DNA of 64,000 bases from Bacteroidota bacterium (lineage in GTDB: Bacteria > Bacteroidota > Bacteroidia > Chitinophagales > Chitinophagaceae), in NCBI GenBank assembly GCA_018266775.1, contig JAFDZS010000010.1, positions 369,983-433,982 on the forward strand, in the 5' to 3' direction. Within the stretch, counting starts at the first letter, position 1. Every line of letters starts with the position of its first letter. Under the pieces are notes generated by a model. That model made no database searches and was not told where the DNA came from. It saw nothing but the letters and a program-made list of their open reading frames with translations. A program made the translations under genes and the position numbers. Below are positions 9,439-18,397 of this stretch, piece by piece.

Positions 9439-10050
9439 ATGAAAAATATAATTTTAGGAGCTGCAATAGCAGTCACCACTTTAGCAGCCTGCAATAGCGG
9501 CAGTGATAAAACCACGGATGCCAAACAAAGCGATATGCATTCCGATACATCTATGGCAATGCATCAGCAAACAACAGATACAACAACTTCAAAAACAGCA
9601 GCTGCTGCCGGTGTGTTTCCTGCCAGAGAAATAATTGCAGGCTACCTGCAATTAAAAAATGCTTTAGCAAAAGATAATGGTCAGGATGCTGCTGCAGCAG
9701 GTAATGCAATGGTCGCAACGTTGGCAAAAATTGACATGAAAACAATACCGGAGCAACAGATGAAAAGCTATATGGAGGTGGCTGATGACTTAAAGGAACA
9801 TGCAGAACATATCGGGGCCAATGCAGGTAAAATAGAACACCAGCGAGAACATTTTATAATGATGAGCAAAGACATGACAGACCTGGTGAAAACCTTTGGC
9901 AATGGCGGTCAAACTTTATACAAAGATTTTTGCCCTATGGCAAATGATGGTAAGGGAGCAATATGGCTTAGCGAAGTTGAAGAAATAAAAAACCCCTATT
10001 TAGGGAGCAAAATGCCTGATTGCGGAACTGTAAAAGAAACCATCAAATAG
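9439..10050 (+). CDS. DUF3347 lipoprotein, paralogue of the preceding gene
   Basis: A 203-residue protein with a lipoprotein signal ending LAAC (Cys18 lipidation expected). A low-complexity linker rich in Met, His, Asp and Thr (SDMHSDTSMAMHQQ) precedes the DUF3347 domain, which begins about residue 60 (IIAGYLQLKNALAKDNG), has FCPMA in place of YCPM, and closes with NPYLGSKMPDCGTV. The domain matches the upstream 157-residue protein along its length, so the pair arose by duplication. The membrane-anchored form with its Met/His linker probably holds periplasmic copper near the envelope; this is inference. It ends 2 bases before the start of the heme-binding gene. Confidence 0.75.
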   Translation: MKNIILGAAIAVTTLAACNSGSDKTTDAKQSDMHSDTSMAMHQQTTDTTTSKTAAAAGVFPAREIIAGYLQLKNALAKDNGQDAAAAGNAMVATLAKIDMKTIPEQQMKSYMEVADDLKEHAEHIGANAGKIEHQREHFIMMSKDMTDLVKTFGNGGQTLYKDFCPMANDGKGAIWLSEVEEIKNPYLGSKMPDCGTVKETIK

Positions 10051-10052
10051 TA

Positions 10053-10517
10053 ATGAGCGGGGCTAAGAAAATAGTATGGACTTTGCTTATTGTATTTATT
10101 GCAATGCAGTTTGTGCAACCTGTTCACAACAAAAGTGAACAGGTTTTGGCAACGGATTTTACAAAGATTTATCCGGTGCCCGATAGCATTCAGTTAATTT
10201 TAAAAAGGGCTTGTTACGATTGTCATAGCAATAACAGCAACTATCCATGGTACTCAAATATTCAACCGGTAGCATGGATGATGGCAAGACATATCAGCAA
10301 TGGTAAAGACAAGTTAAATTTCAGTGATTTTGGTAGCTATACAAACCGAAGGCAAATAAGTAAATTAAAAGGTATTGCAAACCAAATTAAAGATGACGAA
10401 ATGCCCATAGCTTCCTATAAACTGATGCACCCAAAAGCAAGGCTGCTAGAGGCAGAAAAAGAAATGATAATGAATTGGATGAATGCTACAGCAGATAGCC
10501 TTTCGTCATCTAATTAA
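10053..10517 (+). CDS. Haem-binding domain protein (Haem_bd family)
   Basis: A 154-residue protein from ATG 10053; the frame extends upstream inside the DUF3347 gene, but ATG 10053 fits the N-terminal membrane segment (KKIVWTLLIVFIAMQFV). The core contains CYDCHSNNSNYPWYSNIQPVAW, a CxxCH heme-attachment motif followed by the WYSNIQP signature of the Haem_bd family. It is therefore a membrane-anchored c-type heme protein facing the periplasm. Its start lies 2 bases after the DUF3347 stop, so the two are probably co-translated. Its role in the copper cluster is not known; electron transfer or redox control of copper is one possibility. Confidence 0.8.
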   Translation: MSGAKKIVWTLLIVFIAMQFVQPVHNKSEQVLATDFTKIYPVPDSIQLILKRACYDCHSNNSNYPWYSNIQPVAWMMARHISNGKDKLNFSDFGSYTNRRQISKLKGIANQIKDDEMPIASYKLMHPKARLLEAEKEMIMNWMNATADSLSSSN

Positions 10518-10658
10518 TGAGTAATGCGAAAAATAAAACAAATATTGATCAGAATTTTTAAAGCAATTTTTATCCGGAAAAAAGATTGCTGCAAATAAAA
10601 TTATGCATAATTGTTGCAGCTATCAATACGAGTATGAAAAATTAAAGAATCATTTATA

Positions 10659-11279
10659 ATGGAATCTACAAATCAAAAACAACACTGGGAAAATATTTAT
10701 GCAAGCAAAAATGAACAGGATTTCAGCTGGTTTCAGGAGTATCCTAAAACATCTGTAGCATTCCTGTCCTTGTTTGATCTATCCAAAAAATCAAACATCA
10801 TTGATATTGGCGGCGGGGATAGTCATTTTGTTGATGCGTTGATTGAATTAGGATTTGAAAATATTTATGTGCTTGACATTTCGGAAAAATCAATCGAAAG
10901 AGCGAAAAAAAGGTTAGGGGAAAATGCTGAAAAAATCAATTGGATAGTTTCTGATGTAACAGATTTTACAAGTTCTGTAAAGTTTGATTTCTGGCACGAC
11001 AGGGCTGCCTTTCATTTTCTTACCGGTGAGGATAAAATAGAAAAGTATGTTCGTGTCGCTGAACAATACATAAATCAAAAGGGTTATTTGATATTAGGAA
11101 CATTTGCAGAAAATGGTCCTGACAAATGCAGTGGGCTTGAAATAAAACAATATTCAGAAGCCTCTATGTCTTATAGGTTTGAAAAAAGCTTTAACAGAAT
11201 AAAGTGTATGCAAGAAACTCATATTACCCCATTTAACACACCGCAAAACTTTTTGTTTTGCAGCTTTCAGAAAAAATAA
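10659..11279 (+). CDS. Class I SAM-dependent methyltransferase
   Basis: A 206-residue cytosolic protein. It begins with HWENIYASKNEQDFSWFQEYP and has the Rossmann motif I IIDIGGGDSHFVDAL (about residues 46-60), the acidic end of strand 2 (VLDIS) and the motif FDFWHDRAAFHFLT. It lies in a family often seen in metal or tellurite resistance loci, but the substrate cannot be told. It stands alone between the heme protein and the multicopper oxidase, 141 bases after the former and 33 before the latter. Transcription with the oxidase is likely. Confidence 0.8.
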   Translation: MESTNQKQHWENIYASKNEQDFSWFQEYPKTSVAFLSLFDLSKKSNIIDIGGGDSHFVDALIELGFENIYVLDISEKSIERAKKRLGENAEKINWIVSDVTDFTSSVKFDFWHDRAAFHFLTGEDKIEKYVRVAEQYINQKGYLILGTFAENGPDKCSGLEIKQYSEASMSYRFEKSFNRIKCMQETHITPFNTPQNFLFCSFQKK

Positions 11280-11312
11280 ACTGATACATTATCCGCATAA
11301 TAAAAAACTGAA

Positions 11313-14012
11313 ATGAAAAAAATACTATTAATAGCTTTTGGAATGACCTTATATTCCTTTGCCTTTTCACAGGATATGAAGGGAATGGATATGTCAAAAA
11401 AGGATGCCAAAGAACAAACCCAACAGGTAACTTATACCTGCCCGATGCATCCTGAAATTCATGCTGCTAAACCTGGTAACTGTCCCAAATGTGGTATGAA
11501 ACTGGTAAAGGAAAAAGCTAAAGCAATCACCACTACTCCTGTAGCAAAGAAGAAAGTAGAAATGCAAATGGCCAAAGACAGCACAAAGCCGGTAACCTAT
11601 ACATGCCCAATGCATCCTGAAATTCATACCACCCAACCTGGTAACTGCCCGAAGTGCGGAATGAGGTTGATTAAAGAAAAATCTAAAGCTGTTACCCCGG
11701 TTGACGAAGAAAAAATGGATGATATGAAAATGCCGCTGAAAGACACAGCAGTAAAGATGGATGACATGATGCAAATGGAAAAAACAAAAATTGAACCTGT
11801 CAAGACAATAGTAAACCATATACCACCTCATACAGTTCGCTATGATTTATACATTGCTGATACTACTGTGACATTTGGGAAAAAATCAAAAAGAGCTATT
11901 GCTGTAAATGGACAGATACCAATGCCAACACTTACTTTCACTGAAGGTGATACTGCTGAAATTTATGTACATAATAATTTGAATGAAGAAACGTCCTTAC
12001 ATTGGCATGGTTTGTTTTTACCCAACCAATATGATGGTGTGCCTAATCTTACACAAATGCCCATCAAAGCACACAGTACACATTTATATAAATTTCCCAT
12101 CATTCAGCATGGTACACATTGGTACCACAGCCATACCGGATTACAGGAGCAAATTGGTATGTACGGCATGTTTATCATGAATAAAAGAGAAGAATTAGAC
12201 ATCCCTACAATCCCGCTTATAATAAGTGAATGGATAGATATGAAACCCGAAGAAGTACACCGCAGTTTACATGCTGCCACTGATTGGTTTGCGGTGCAAA
12301 AGGGAAGTACTCAAAGTTATGCTGAAGCAATAAAACAAGGGCACTTTAAAACAAAAGTTACCAATGAATGGAAGCGGATGAATGCTATGGATCTGACTGA
12401 TGTCTATTACGATAATTTTTTACTGAACGGTAAAAATCAAAATGAACAACCACAATTTAAAGCAGGTGATAAAGTAAGGTTACGTATTGCAAACGGCGGG
12501 GCTTCCGATTATTTCTGGCTTTCTTATGCAGGAGGCAAAATAACAGTAGTAGCCACCGATGGTAATGATGTAGAACCAGTAGAAGTAGATAGATTGATTA
12601 TTGCAGTTTCAGAAACTTATGATGTAGTCGTAACAATTCCTGAAAATAAAAGCTATGAATTTTTAGTAACACCAGAGGATAGAACCAAACATGCTTCCTT
12701 ATGGTTGGGCAGTGGCGAAAAAGTAGCTGCTGTAAAAATGAAGCGGCCAAAATATTTTGCCGGTATGAAGATGATGAACGACATGATGGACATGAAAGGA
12801 AATATGATTGAAATGGAAGGCATGAAAATGGAGAATCAAATTATGGATATGAATACAGTAATGTATCCTGAAATAACCGGCGAAGAAAAATCTAAAAAAG
12901 AACAGAAGAAAGGCGAAGGCCATAACATGCAAATGCCCAATAATAACAGTGTGCAGGGCATGAACATGGAAGCTGAAACTCCGGATATAGTTTCTCTTAA
13001 TTACACGATGTTAAAAGCACCTGAAAAAACAACCTTGCCTGAAGGACCTTTAAAAGTGTTGAAATTTGATCTTACCGGAAATATGAATCGTTATGTGTGG
13101 ACATTAGACAATAAAACAGTTTCTGAAAGCGACAAGATACTGATTAAAAAAGGAGAGAATGTAAGGATTATTTTATACAATAACAGTATGATGCGGCACC
13201 CGATGCACCTGCACGGCCATGATTTTCGATTGCTCAACGGACAGGGAGAATATGCACCGATGAAAAACATAATCGACATAATGCCGATGGAAAGAGATAC
13301 CATTGAATTTAATGCCAACGTGTATGGCGATTGGTTTTTTCATTGTCATATTTTGTACCACATGATGAGTGGCATGGGTCGTGTAATTACTTATGAAAAT
13401 CAGCCTGCAAACCCGGAAATACCCAATCCTAAATTAGCTCAACGCAAATTATTTGCAGACGACAGGATGTTTCATGTAATGGGAAGAGTGGGGGTAGAAA
13501 GCAATGGCAGCGATGGAGAAGCCATGGTAGCCAATACAAGATGGAAACTAAGCACACTATGGCATTTAGGCTATCATGACATGCACGGCTATGAAAGTGA
13601 AACCATGGTGGGTCGCTATTTAGGTCGCATGCAATGGTGGTATCCGTATGTTGGTTTTGATTATCATTATAAAATGGAAGGTGGTCCAAAAAATCTTTTT
13701 GGCGGGGAAGAAAAAAACTGGTTTGGGCAAACGAGTAATAAAAATAATCGTAAAACCATAGTAGCAGGTATTGCTTATACTTTGCCCATGTTATTTGTTG
13801 CTGATGCAAGAATAGATGGTAATGGTAAATTCCGTTTTCAGTTTGGCAGAGAAGATGTACCAGTTACAAAGCGTTTGCGTTTTAGTATGATGATTAATAC
13901 GGATAAAGAGTATATGGCTGGCTTGCGTTACATCGCAACAAAATATATTTCTTTCTCCAGCCACTATGATAGTGATATGGGCTTGGGGGCAGGGATAGTA
14001 TTGACATATTGA
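11313..14012 (+). CDS. Multicopper oxidase (CopA-like) with two metal-binding domains and C-terminal CopB-like barrel
   Basis: An 899-residue secreted fusion. Residues 1-20 are a signal peptide. Two heavy-metal-binding domains follow (about 41-64 and 96-119), each YTCPMHPEIH...GNCPKCGM. The multicopper oxidase core begins near 165 and keeps the copper ligands: HWHGLFLP, HWYHSHTG, HPMHLHGHDF and HCHILYHMMSGM. Met-rich stretches lie inside the oxidase (MKMMNDMMDMKGNM). From about 710 the sequence changes to beta-strand-rich text resembling the copper-resistance protein CopB (FHVMGRVGVESNGS..., GRMQWWYPYVGFDYH). The likely role is oxidation of Cu(I) in the periplasm, with the C-terminus in the outer membrane. 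Joining CopA and CopB in one chain is the notable feature. Confidence 0.88.
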   Translation: MKKILLIAFGMTLYSFAFSQDMKGMDMSKKDAKEQTQQVTYTCPMHPEIHAAKPGNCPKCGMKLVKEKAKAITTTPVAKKKVEMQMAKDSTKPVTYTCPMHPEIHTTQPGNCPKCGMRLIKEKSKAVTPVDEEKMDDMKMPLKDTAVKMDDMMQMEKTKIEPVKTIVNHIPPHTVRYDLYIADTTVTFGKKSKRAIAVNGQIPMPTLTFTEGDTAEIYVHNNLNEETSLHWHGLFLPNQYDGVPNLTQMPIKAHSTHLYKFPIIQHGTHWYHSHTGLQEQIGMYGMFIMNKREELDIPTIPLIISEWIDMKPEEVHRSLHAATDWFAVQKGSTQSYAEAIKQGHFKTKVTNEWKRMNAMDLTDVYYDNFLLNGKNQNEQPQFKAGDKVRLRIANGGASDYFWLSYAGGKITVVATDGNDVEPVEVDRLIIAVSETYDVVVTIPENKSYEFLVTPEDRTKHASLWLGSGEKVAAVKMKRPKYFAGMKMMNDMMDMKGNMIEMEGMKMENQIMDMNTVMYPEITGEEKSKKEQKKGEGHNMQMPNNNSVQGMNMEAETPDIVSLNYTMLKAPEKTTLPEGPLKVLKFDLTGNMNRYVWTLDNKTVSESDKILIKKGENVRIILYNNSMMRHPMHLHGHDFRLLNGQGEYAPMKNIIDIMPMERDTIEFNANVYGDWFFHCHILYHMMSGMGRVITYENQPANPEIPNPKLAQRKLFADDRMFHVMGRVGVESNGSDGEAMVANTRWKLSTLWHLGYHDMHGYESETMVGRYLGRMQWWYPYVGFDYHYKMEGGPKNLFGGEEKNWFGQTSNKNNRKTIVAGIAYTLPMLFVADARIDGNGKFRFQFGREDVPVTKRLRFSMMINTDKEYMAGLRYIATKYISFSSHYDSDMGLGAGIVLTY

Positions 14013-14044
14013 TAAATATTTTTAACACATAAAACAACAGTACA

Positions 14045-14302
14045 ATGAAACAAATCATCATGACTATGGCTATTTTATTAGCCACAGTAACAGCAGGTTT
14101 TGCTCAGGCAACGCAGGACAGTGTTCATACAGGACACAGCAATCAAACTACCGAAGTGAAAAAGTATACCTGTACCATGCATCCAAAGGTAAAAATGTAT
14201 AAACCAGGTAAATGTCCTGAATGTGGAATGGAATTGGTGCCGGTTGGAAAATCAAAAGCTGCTAAAAAGAAAAAATCAATGTGTTGCGGTATGGGGATGT
14301 AG
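14045..14302 (+). CDS. Small secreted heavy-metal-binding domain protein
   Basis: An 85-residue protein made of a signal peptide (MKQIIMTMAILLATVTAGFAQ) and one heavy-metal-binding domain (YTCTMHP...GKCPECGMEL), then a basic tail ending CCGMGM. It is the simplest of the window's five such domains and probably serves as a periplasmic copper buffer or shuttle. It lies 32 bases after the multicopper oxidase and is followed by a strong hairpin terminator at 14323-14358, so it closes that transcription unit. Confidence 0.75.
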   Translation: MKQIIMTMAILLATVTAGFAQATQDSVHTGHSNQTTEVKKYTCTMHPKVKMYKPGKCPECGMELVPVGKSKAAKKKKSMCCGMGM

Positions 14303-14322
14303 GTTATGTTATTGATGTAATA

Positions 14323-14358
14323 AAAAACCTTTTGATAACTACTTATCAAAAGGTTTTT
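14323..14358 (+). terminator. Hairpin terminator after the multicopper oxidase operon
   Basis: A 15-bp perfect inverted repeat (arms 14323-14337 and 14344-14358, core ACCTTTTGATA) with a 6-base loop; the right arm ends in a T run. It sits 21 bases after the small metal-binding gene. Confidence 0.8.
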
Positions 14359-14453
14359 AGGAACTCCATTTTCCGTAAATCATTGTTTCGTTTTTTTTAT
14401 TTCGTACTTTTTACAATAGGATCTAATTTAATTTTTCAAAAAAGGAACTGCAG

Positions 14454-15017
14454 ATGCAACTCTACATTAAAAATATGGTTTGTGACCGCTGTATAATGGT
14501 GGTACGTCAGCAATTGGATCAGTTAAAAATTGATTACAGGCATATTCAATTGGGGCAGATAGAGTTAAATCATGAGATAGCTCCAGTTAAATTACATCAT
14601 TTAAAAGAAGCATTGGAAAAAGTAGGGTTTGAATTATTGGATGATAAAAAAGCTATGCTTGTGGAAGGGATTAAAAATATAATTATTTCCCTTATACAGG
14701 GGTATAGCGAAGAAGAATTTAATAAAAAACTTTCAGTGATGCTGGAAGAAAAACTACGCAAAGATTATCATTATTTAACCACGCTTTTTTCGGCAGTTGA
14801 AGGAATGACTATTGAAAAATATGTTATTCACCAAAGAATAGAAAAGGTTAAGGAGCTGTTGATGTATGACGAAATGAACCTGAGTGAAATTTCTTACCAC
14901 TTGGGCTATAGCAGTGTGCAGCACCTGTCGCAGCAGTTTAAAAAAATCACAGGTTTCACTCCTTCAAAATTTAAACTACTAAAGGAAAATAACCGCAAAC
15001 CACTCGATAAAATTTAA
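14454..15017 (+). CDS. AraC-family regulator with N-terminal HMA-like metal-binding domain
   Basis: A 187-residue protein. The first 65 residues resemble a heavy-metal-associated domain: YIKNMVCDRCIMVVRQQL has the MxCxxC loop, and VGFELLDD matches the usual end of the fold. Residues about 85-180 form an AraC-type DNA-binding domain with two helix-turn-helix units (MNLSEISYHLGYSSVQHLSQQF, then FTPSKFK). Such a protein could sense copper directly through Cys9 and Cys12 and control nearby genes; this is inference from the architecture. It lies just upstream of copA, in the same direction, and after a terminator, so it has its own promoter. Its position suggests it regulates copA and perhaps the whole copper island. 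Confidence 0.8.
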   Translation: MQLYIKNMVCDRCIMVVRQQLDQLKIDYRHIQLGQIELNHEIAPVKLHHLKEALEKVGFELLDDKKAMLVEGIKNIIISLIQGYSEEEFNKKLSVMLEEKLRKDYHYLTTLFSAVEGMTIEKYVIHQRIEKVKELLMYDEMNLSEISYHLGYSSVQHLSQQFKKITGFTPSKFKLLKENNRKPLDKI

Positions 15018-15166
15018 TGGTATAGGTGCTATGTTTTTTCTTTGCTTTGCCTTTAATCCTCAGTTGAGCATTCGTAAATGTGCTAATCATTCTGTTGCTG
15101 ATAATTCGCTTAAAATTATATACAACTCTTCCACAATAACATAACAATATAGCCTTTACCGCAAGC

Positions 15167-15174
15167 TAGCTTTG
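15167..15174 (+). promoter_or_regulatory. Probable promoter -7 box of copA
   Basis: TAGCTTTG fits the Bacteroidota TAnnTTTG box. It overlaps a possible TTG codon at 15172, which therefore cannot be the copA start; ATG 15190 is used. No good -33 TTTG was found at the expected distance. Confidence 0.4.
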
Positions 15175-15189
15175 TATAAAATACTTTTT

Positions 15190-17463
15190 ATGCAATCAGC
15201 CGATCTGTTAGAGGATAAATTAATAAGTAAAAATAAAACGAATCACACCGGCATTATTAATGAAATATTTCCTGTATTGGAAATGACCTGTGCTTCCTGC
15301 GCTGTTAGTGTGGAATCTATGCTGAAATCTGTTGACGGCGTAAAGGATGCGGGGGTCAACTTTGCCAGTCAGTCAGCTTGGGTGGTATACGATACGGCTA
15401 TAACAAATCCGGAAATCTTTCAGGCAACCATTCGCTCCATTGGTTATGATATTGTAATTGAAAAGGAAAATCAGCAGGAAATAAAAGAAGCCGCACAGGA
15501 GAGGCTCTATGCCGCAATAAAGCAGCGTACAATTTGGTCCTCCTTATTATCCTTGCCCATTGTAATTATCGGGATGTTTTTTATGAATATGCCCTATAGC
15601 AATTATATTATGATGGCACTGGCTACTCCTGTGGTGTTTTACTTTGGCCGCAGCTTTTTCGTTAATGCATTTAAACAGGCTAAACACCGGAAAGCGAATA
15701 TGGATACCCTGGTAGCACTTAGTACCGGTGTCGCTTACCTGTTTAGTGTCTTTAACACATTTTTTCCTGCATTCTGGCATGCAAGAGGACTGCATGCGCA
15801 TGTGTATTTTGAAGCTGCCGCTGTGGTAATTGCCTTTATCTCCCTGGGTAAGCTGCTGGAAGAAAAGGCGAAATCCAATACATCATCTGCGATTAAAAAA
15901 CTAATGGGGCTGCAACCTAAAACAGTCATTCGGATATTGGGGGATAATCAGACCCAGGAAATACCTGTAAGCCAGGTGAGAGTGCATGATGTATTACTTG
16001 TAAAACCGGGAGAAAAAATTGCAGTGGATGGAATGGTTATTAAAGGATCATCCTTTGTAGATGAGAGTATGATCACCGGCGAACCGCTTGCTGTTGAAAA
16101 GAAAGCCAACGAAAAAGTTTTCGCAGGTACTATCAATCAAAAAGGAAGTTTTCAGTTTAAGGCTGAAAAAGTAGGGTCGGAAACTTTATTATCACAGATC
16201 ATTAAAATGGTGCAGGAGGCTCAAGGCAGTAAAGCACCTGTTCAGAAGCTGGTAGATAAGATTGCCGGCATCTTTGTTCCTGTAGTGATCGTAATAGCAA
16301 TACTCACTTTTGTAATATGGATGGTATGGGGAGGAGACAATGCTTTTACCCACGCATTGCTTACTGCGGTTACTGTATTGGTTATAGCATGCCCATGTGC
16401 ATTGGGGCTGGCTACCCCAACAGCCATTATGGTAGGCGTTGGTAAAGGGGCAGAAAACAATATCCTGATTAAAGATGCAGAAAGCCTGGAGTTGGCGCAT
16501 AAAGTAAATACAATCGTGTTGGATAAGACGGGAACTATTACTGAAGGTAAGCCAGTGGTTACTGATTTGATTTTTACAGAGGGCGTAAGCAAAACAGTAT
16601 TGAAATCTGTTCTTCTTGCAATTGAAATGCAATCTGAGCATCCTTTGGCTGATGCAGTGGTTAAGTATTTACATGAAGAAAGGATAGTGCCGGTTGAATT
16701 GCATAAAATTGAAAGCATTACCGGTAAAGGCGTTGGTGCAACCTATAATGATAAATATTACCTGGTGGGCAATGCAAAATTATTATTTGATAAAGGTATT
16801 GTACCGGACACTGAGTTGGCGTGTAAAATGGTATTTCTGCAACAGCAGGCAAAAACAGTGGTGGCTTTTGCGGAGAATAATAAAATGGTTGCAGTTGTGG
16901 CTATTGCTGATAAAATAAAATCATCTTCTAAAATTGCGATACAAAATTTACAACGACAGGGAATTGAAGTATATATGCTTACCGGTGACAACCAGCAAAC
17001 GGCTGCTGCAATTGCTGAAGAAGTGGGATTAAAAAACTTCCGGGCAGAAGTATTGCCTGCAGATAAAGCCGCCTTTGTAAAAGCATTGCAGCAGAGAGGG
17101 AAAGTGGTGGCAATGGTTGGGGATGGTATTAACGACAGCCATGCACTGGCACAGGCTGATGTGAGTATTGCGATGGGTAAGGGAAGTGATATTGCAATGG
17201 ATGTTGCGAAAATGACCTTAATTACTTCTGATTTGAATAGTATTTCCAAAGCATTATTGCTCTCCACGAAAACTGTAAAAACCATTAAACAGAATTTGTT
17301 CTGGGCATTCATTTATAATCTTATTGGAATTCCGATTGCGGCAGGTGTATTATATCCGGTTAATGGATTTCTGCTGGATCCTATGATTGCCGGGGCGGCA
17401 ATGGCATTGAGCAGTGTGAGCGTAGTGAGTAACAGCTTACGGTTGAAATATTTGAAACTTTAG
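15190..17463 (+). CDS. copA: Copper-exporting P1B-1-type ATPase CopA
   Basis: A 757-residue inner-membrane pump from ATG 15190. One N-terminal HMA domain (MTCASCAVSVESML) precedes the P1B core: actuator TGEP, M6 CPC (VIACPCALGLATPTA), DKTGTIT (Asp445), SEHPLA and GDGINDSHALAQADV. CPC together with the YNLIG and SSVSVVSNSLRLK segments of M7/M8 is typical of Cu(I)/Ag(I) exporters. It moves Cu(I) from cytoplasm to periplasm with ATP. It lies behind the HMA-AraC regulator and 107 bases ahead of a copper-chaperone gene, a normal copA-copZ arrangement. GDGINDSH, where many have GDGINDAP, is a common variant. Confidence 0.93.
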   Translation: MQSADLLEDKLISKNKTNHTGIINEIFPVLEMTCASCAVSVESMLKSVDGVKDAGVNFASQSAWVVYDTAITNPEIFQATIRSIGYDIVIEKENQQEIKEAAQERLYAAIKQRTIWSSLLSLPIVIIGMFFMNMPYSNYIMMALATPVVFYFGRSFFVNAFKQAKHRKANMDTLVALSTGVAYLFSVFNTFFPAFWHARGLHAHVYFEAAAVVIAFISLGKLLEEKAKSNTSSAIKKLMGLQPKTVIRILGDNQTQEIPVSQVRVHDVLLVKPGEKIAVDGMVIKGSSFVDESMITGEPLAVEKKANEKVFAGTINQKGSFQFKAEKVGSETLLSQIIKMVQEAQGSKAPVQKLVDKIAGIFVPVVIVIAILTFVIWMVWGGDNAFTHALLTAVTVLVIACPCALGLATPTAIMVGVGKGAENNILIKDAESLELAHKVNTIVLDKTGTITEGKPVVTDLIFTEGVSKTVLKSVLLAIEMQSEHPLADAVVKYLHEERIVPVELHKIESITGKGVGATYNDKYYLVGNAKLLFDKGIVPDTELACKMVFLQQQAKTVVAFAENNKMVAVVAIADKIKSSSKIAIQNLQRQGIEVYMLTGDNQQTAAAIAEEVGLKNFRAEVLPADKAAFVKALQQRGKVVAMVGDGINDSHALAQADVSIAMGKGSDIAMDVAKMTLITSDLNSISKALLLSTKTVKTIKQNLFWAFIYNLIGIPIAAGVLYPVNGFLLDPMIAGAAMALSSVSVVSNSLRLKYLKL

Positions 17464-17570
17464 ATAACACTGCCTTTGAGTAATCCGGTATGCCAGCATA
17501 ATTATATAAAAACCGGTGCCTGATATATGACAGTTACGGTCACCAACTACTTTAATTTTACAATATAAAA

Positions 17571-17795
17571 ATGAACAACATGGAAACTTTAAAATTTAAA
17601 ACTACGATCAAATGTTCAGGGTGTGTGGCAAATGTCACTCCCTCTTTGAATAAAACAGCCGGTGAAAATAATTGGTCGGTAGACATTCAAAACCCCGAAA
17701 AAATATTAACCGTTTCAAAACAGGGTAATATTACTGAGGCAGAAATTGTACAGGCAGTACAGGCGGCAGGGTATAAAATTGAAATTCTCAAATAG
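17571..17795 (+). CDS. CopZ-like heavy-metal-associated (HMA) protein
   Basis: A 74-residue single-domain protein; ATG 17580 (METLKFK) is an alternative start three codons later. It has the ferredoxin-like HMA pattern with the metal-binding loop TIKCSGCVANV, and ends GYKIEILK. It is likely a cytosolic Cu(I) chaperone feeding CopA, which is encoded just upstream. The loop lacks the Met before the first Cys that many CopZ proteins carry. Confidence 0.8.
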   Translation: MNNMETLKFKTTIKCSGCVANVTPSLNKTAGENNWSVDIQNPEKILTVSKQGNITEAEIVQAVQAAGYKIEILK

Positions 17796-18000
17796 CATTA
17801 TTAAGAATCTGCACAGTTCGGATTTTTGCCAGGAGTAATTTAACACTGGTAAATTACCTTTTCAATCAGAAATCTATTTTTAGAAAGAATGCTTACCCTC
17901 ATTTTCGAAATAAGGAAAATTGCTATAAATGCAACAGTATGGACATTTTAGCAATATTTTTTGCTTTTGCATTGGAATTTAATCCTTTATTTTGTTACTG

Positions 18001-18321
18001 ATGAAAATTCTTGCATTTATCATGGCTCTTATGGTACTGGTACTTAGCTGCGTCCCATGTATGGATGGGGCATTTGCCATGAAGAATAGGAATATAAAAT
18101 CCGAAATCGCCAAATCTACCGGTAATCATAACGAACATAATGATTCTGATAATTGCTCTCCTTTTTGTACATGCAATTGTTGCACAGGGTTTACATTTTC
18201 AATAAACACCTTTCAGGCTGGTACTACAGTATTTTATGCTGCTAAGACAATCGCTTTCCACCTGCCTTCAGAAATATCAAACATTGCCTTACCAATTTGG
18301 CAACCTCCCCAGTTAGGTTAA
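18001..18321 (+). CDS. Small Cys-rich secreted protein, DUF6660-like
   Basis: A 106-residue protein from ATG 18001. It starts with a hydrophobic signal (MKILAFIMALMVLVLSCVPCMDG), followed by a His/Asn-rich stretch (NHNEHNDSDNC) and a Cys cluster (CSPFCTCNCC), and ends IWQPPQLG. Similar small proteins precede CusA-type genes in Bacteroidota and resemble DUF6660. It is probably periplasmic and metal-binding, judged from its composition. It is 76 bases upstream of the CusA-TolC gene. Confidence 0.65.
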   Translation: MKILAFIMALMVLVLSCVPCMDGAFAMKNRNIKSEIAKSTGNHNEHNDSDNCSPFCTCNCCTGFTFSINTFQAGTTVFYAAKTIAFHLPSEISNIALPIWQPPQLG

Positions 18322-18397
18322 TCATTTTTATCAATTCAATTTTCTGACAAAGCTGCGCTTTGCCAGAAATGATTTTTTAACCTGATTCAATATTAAA

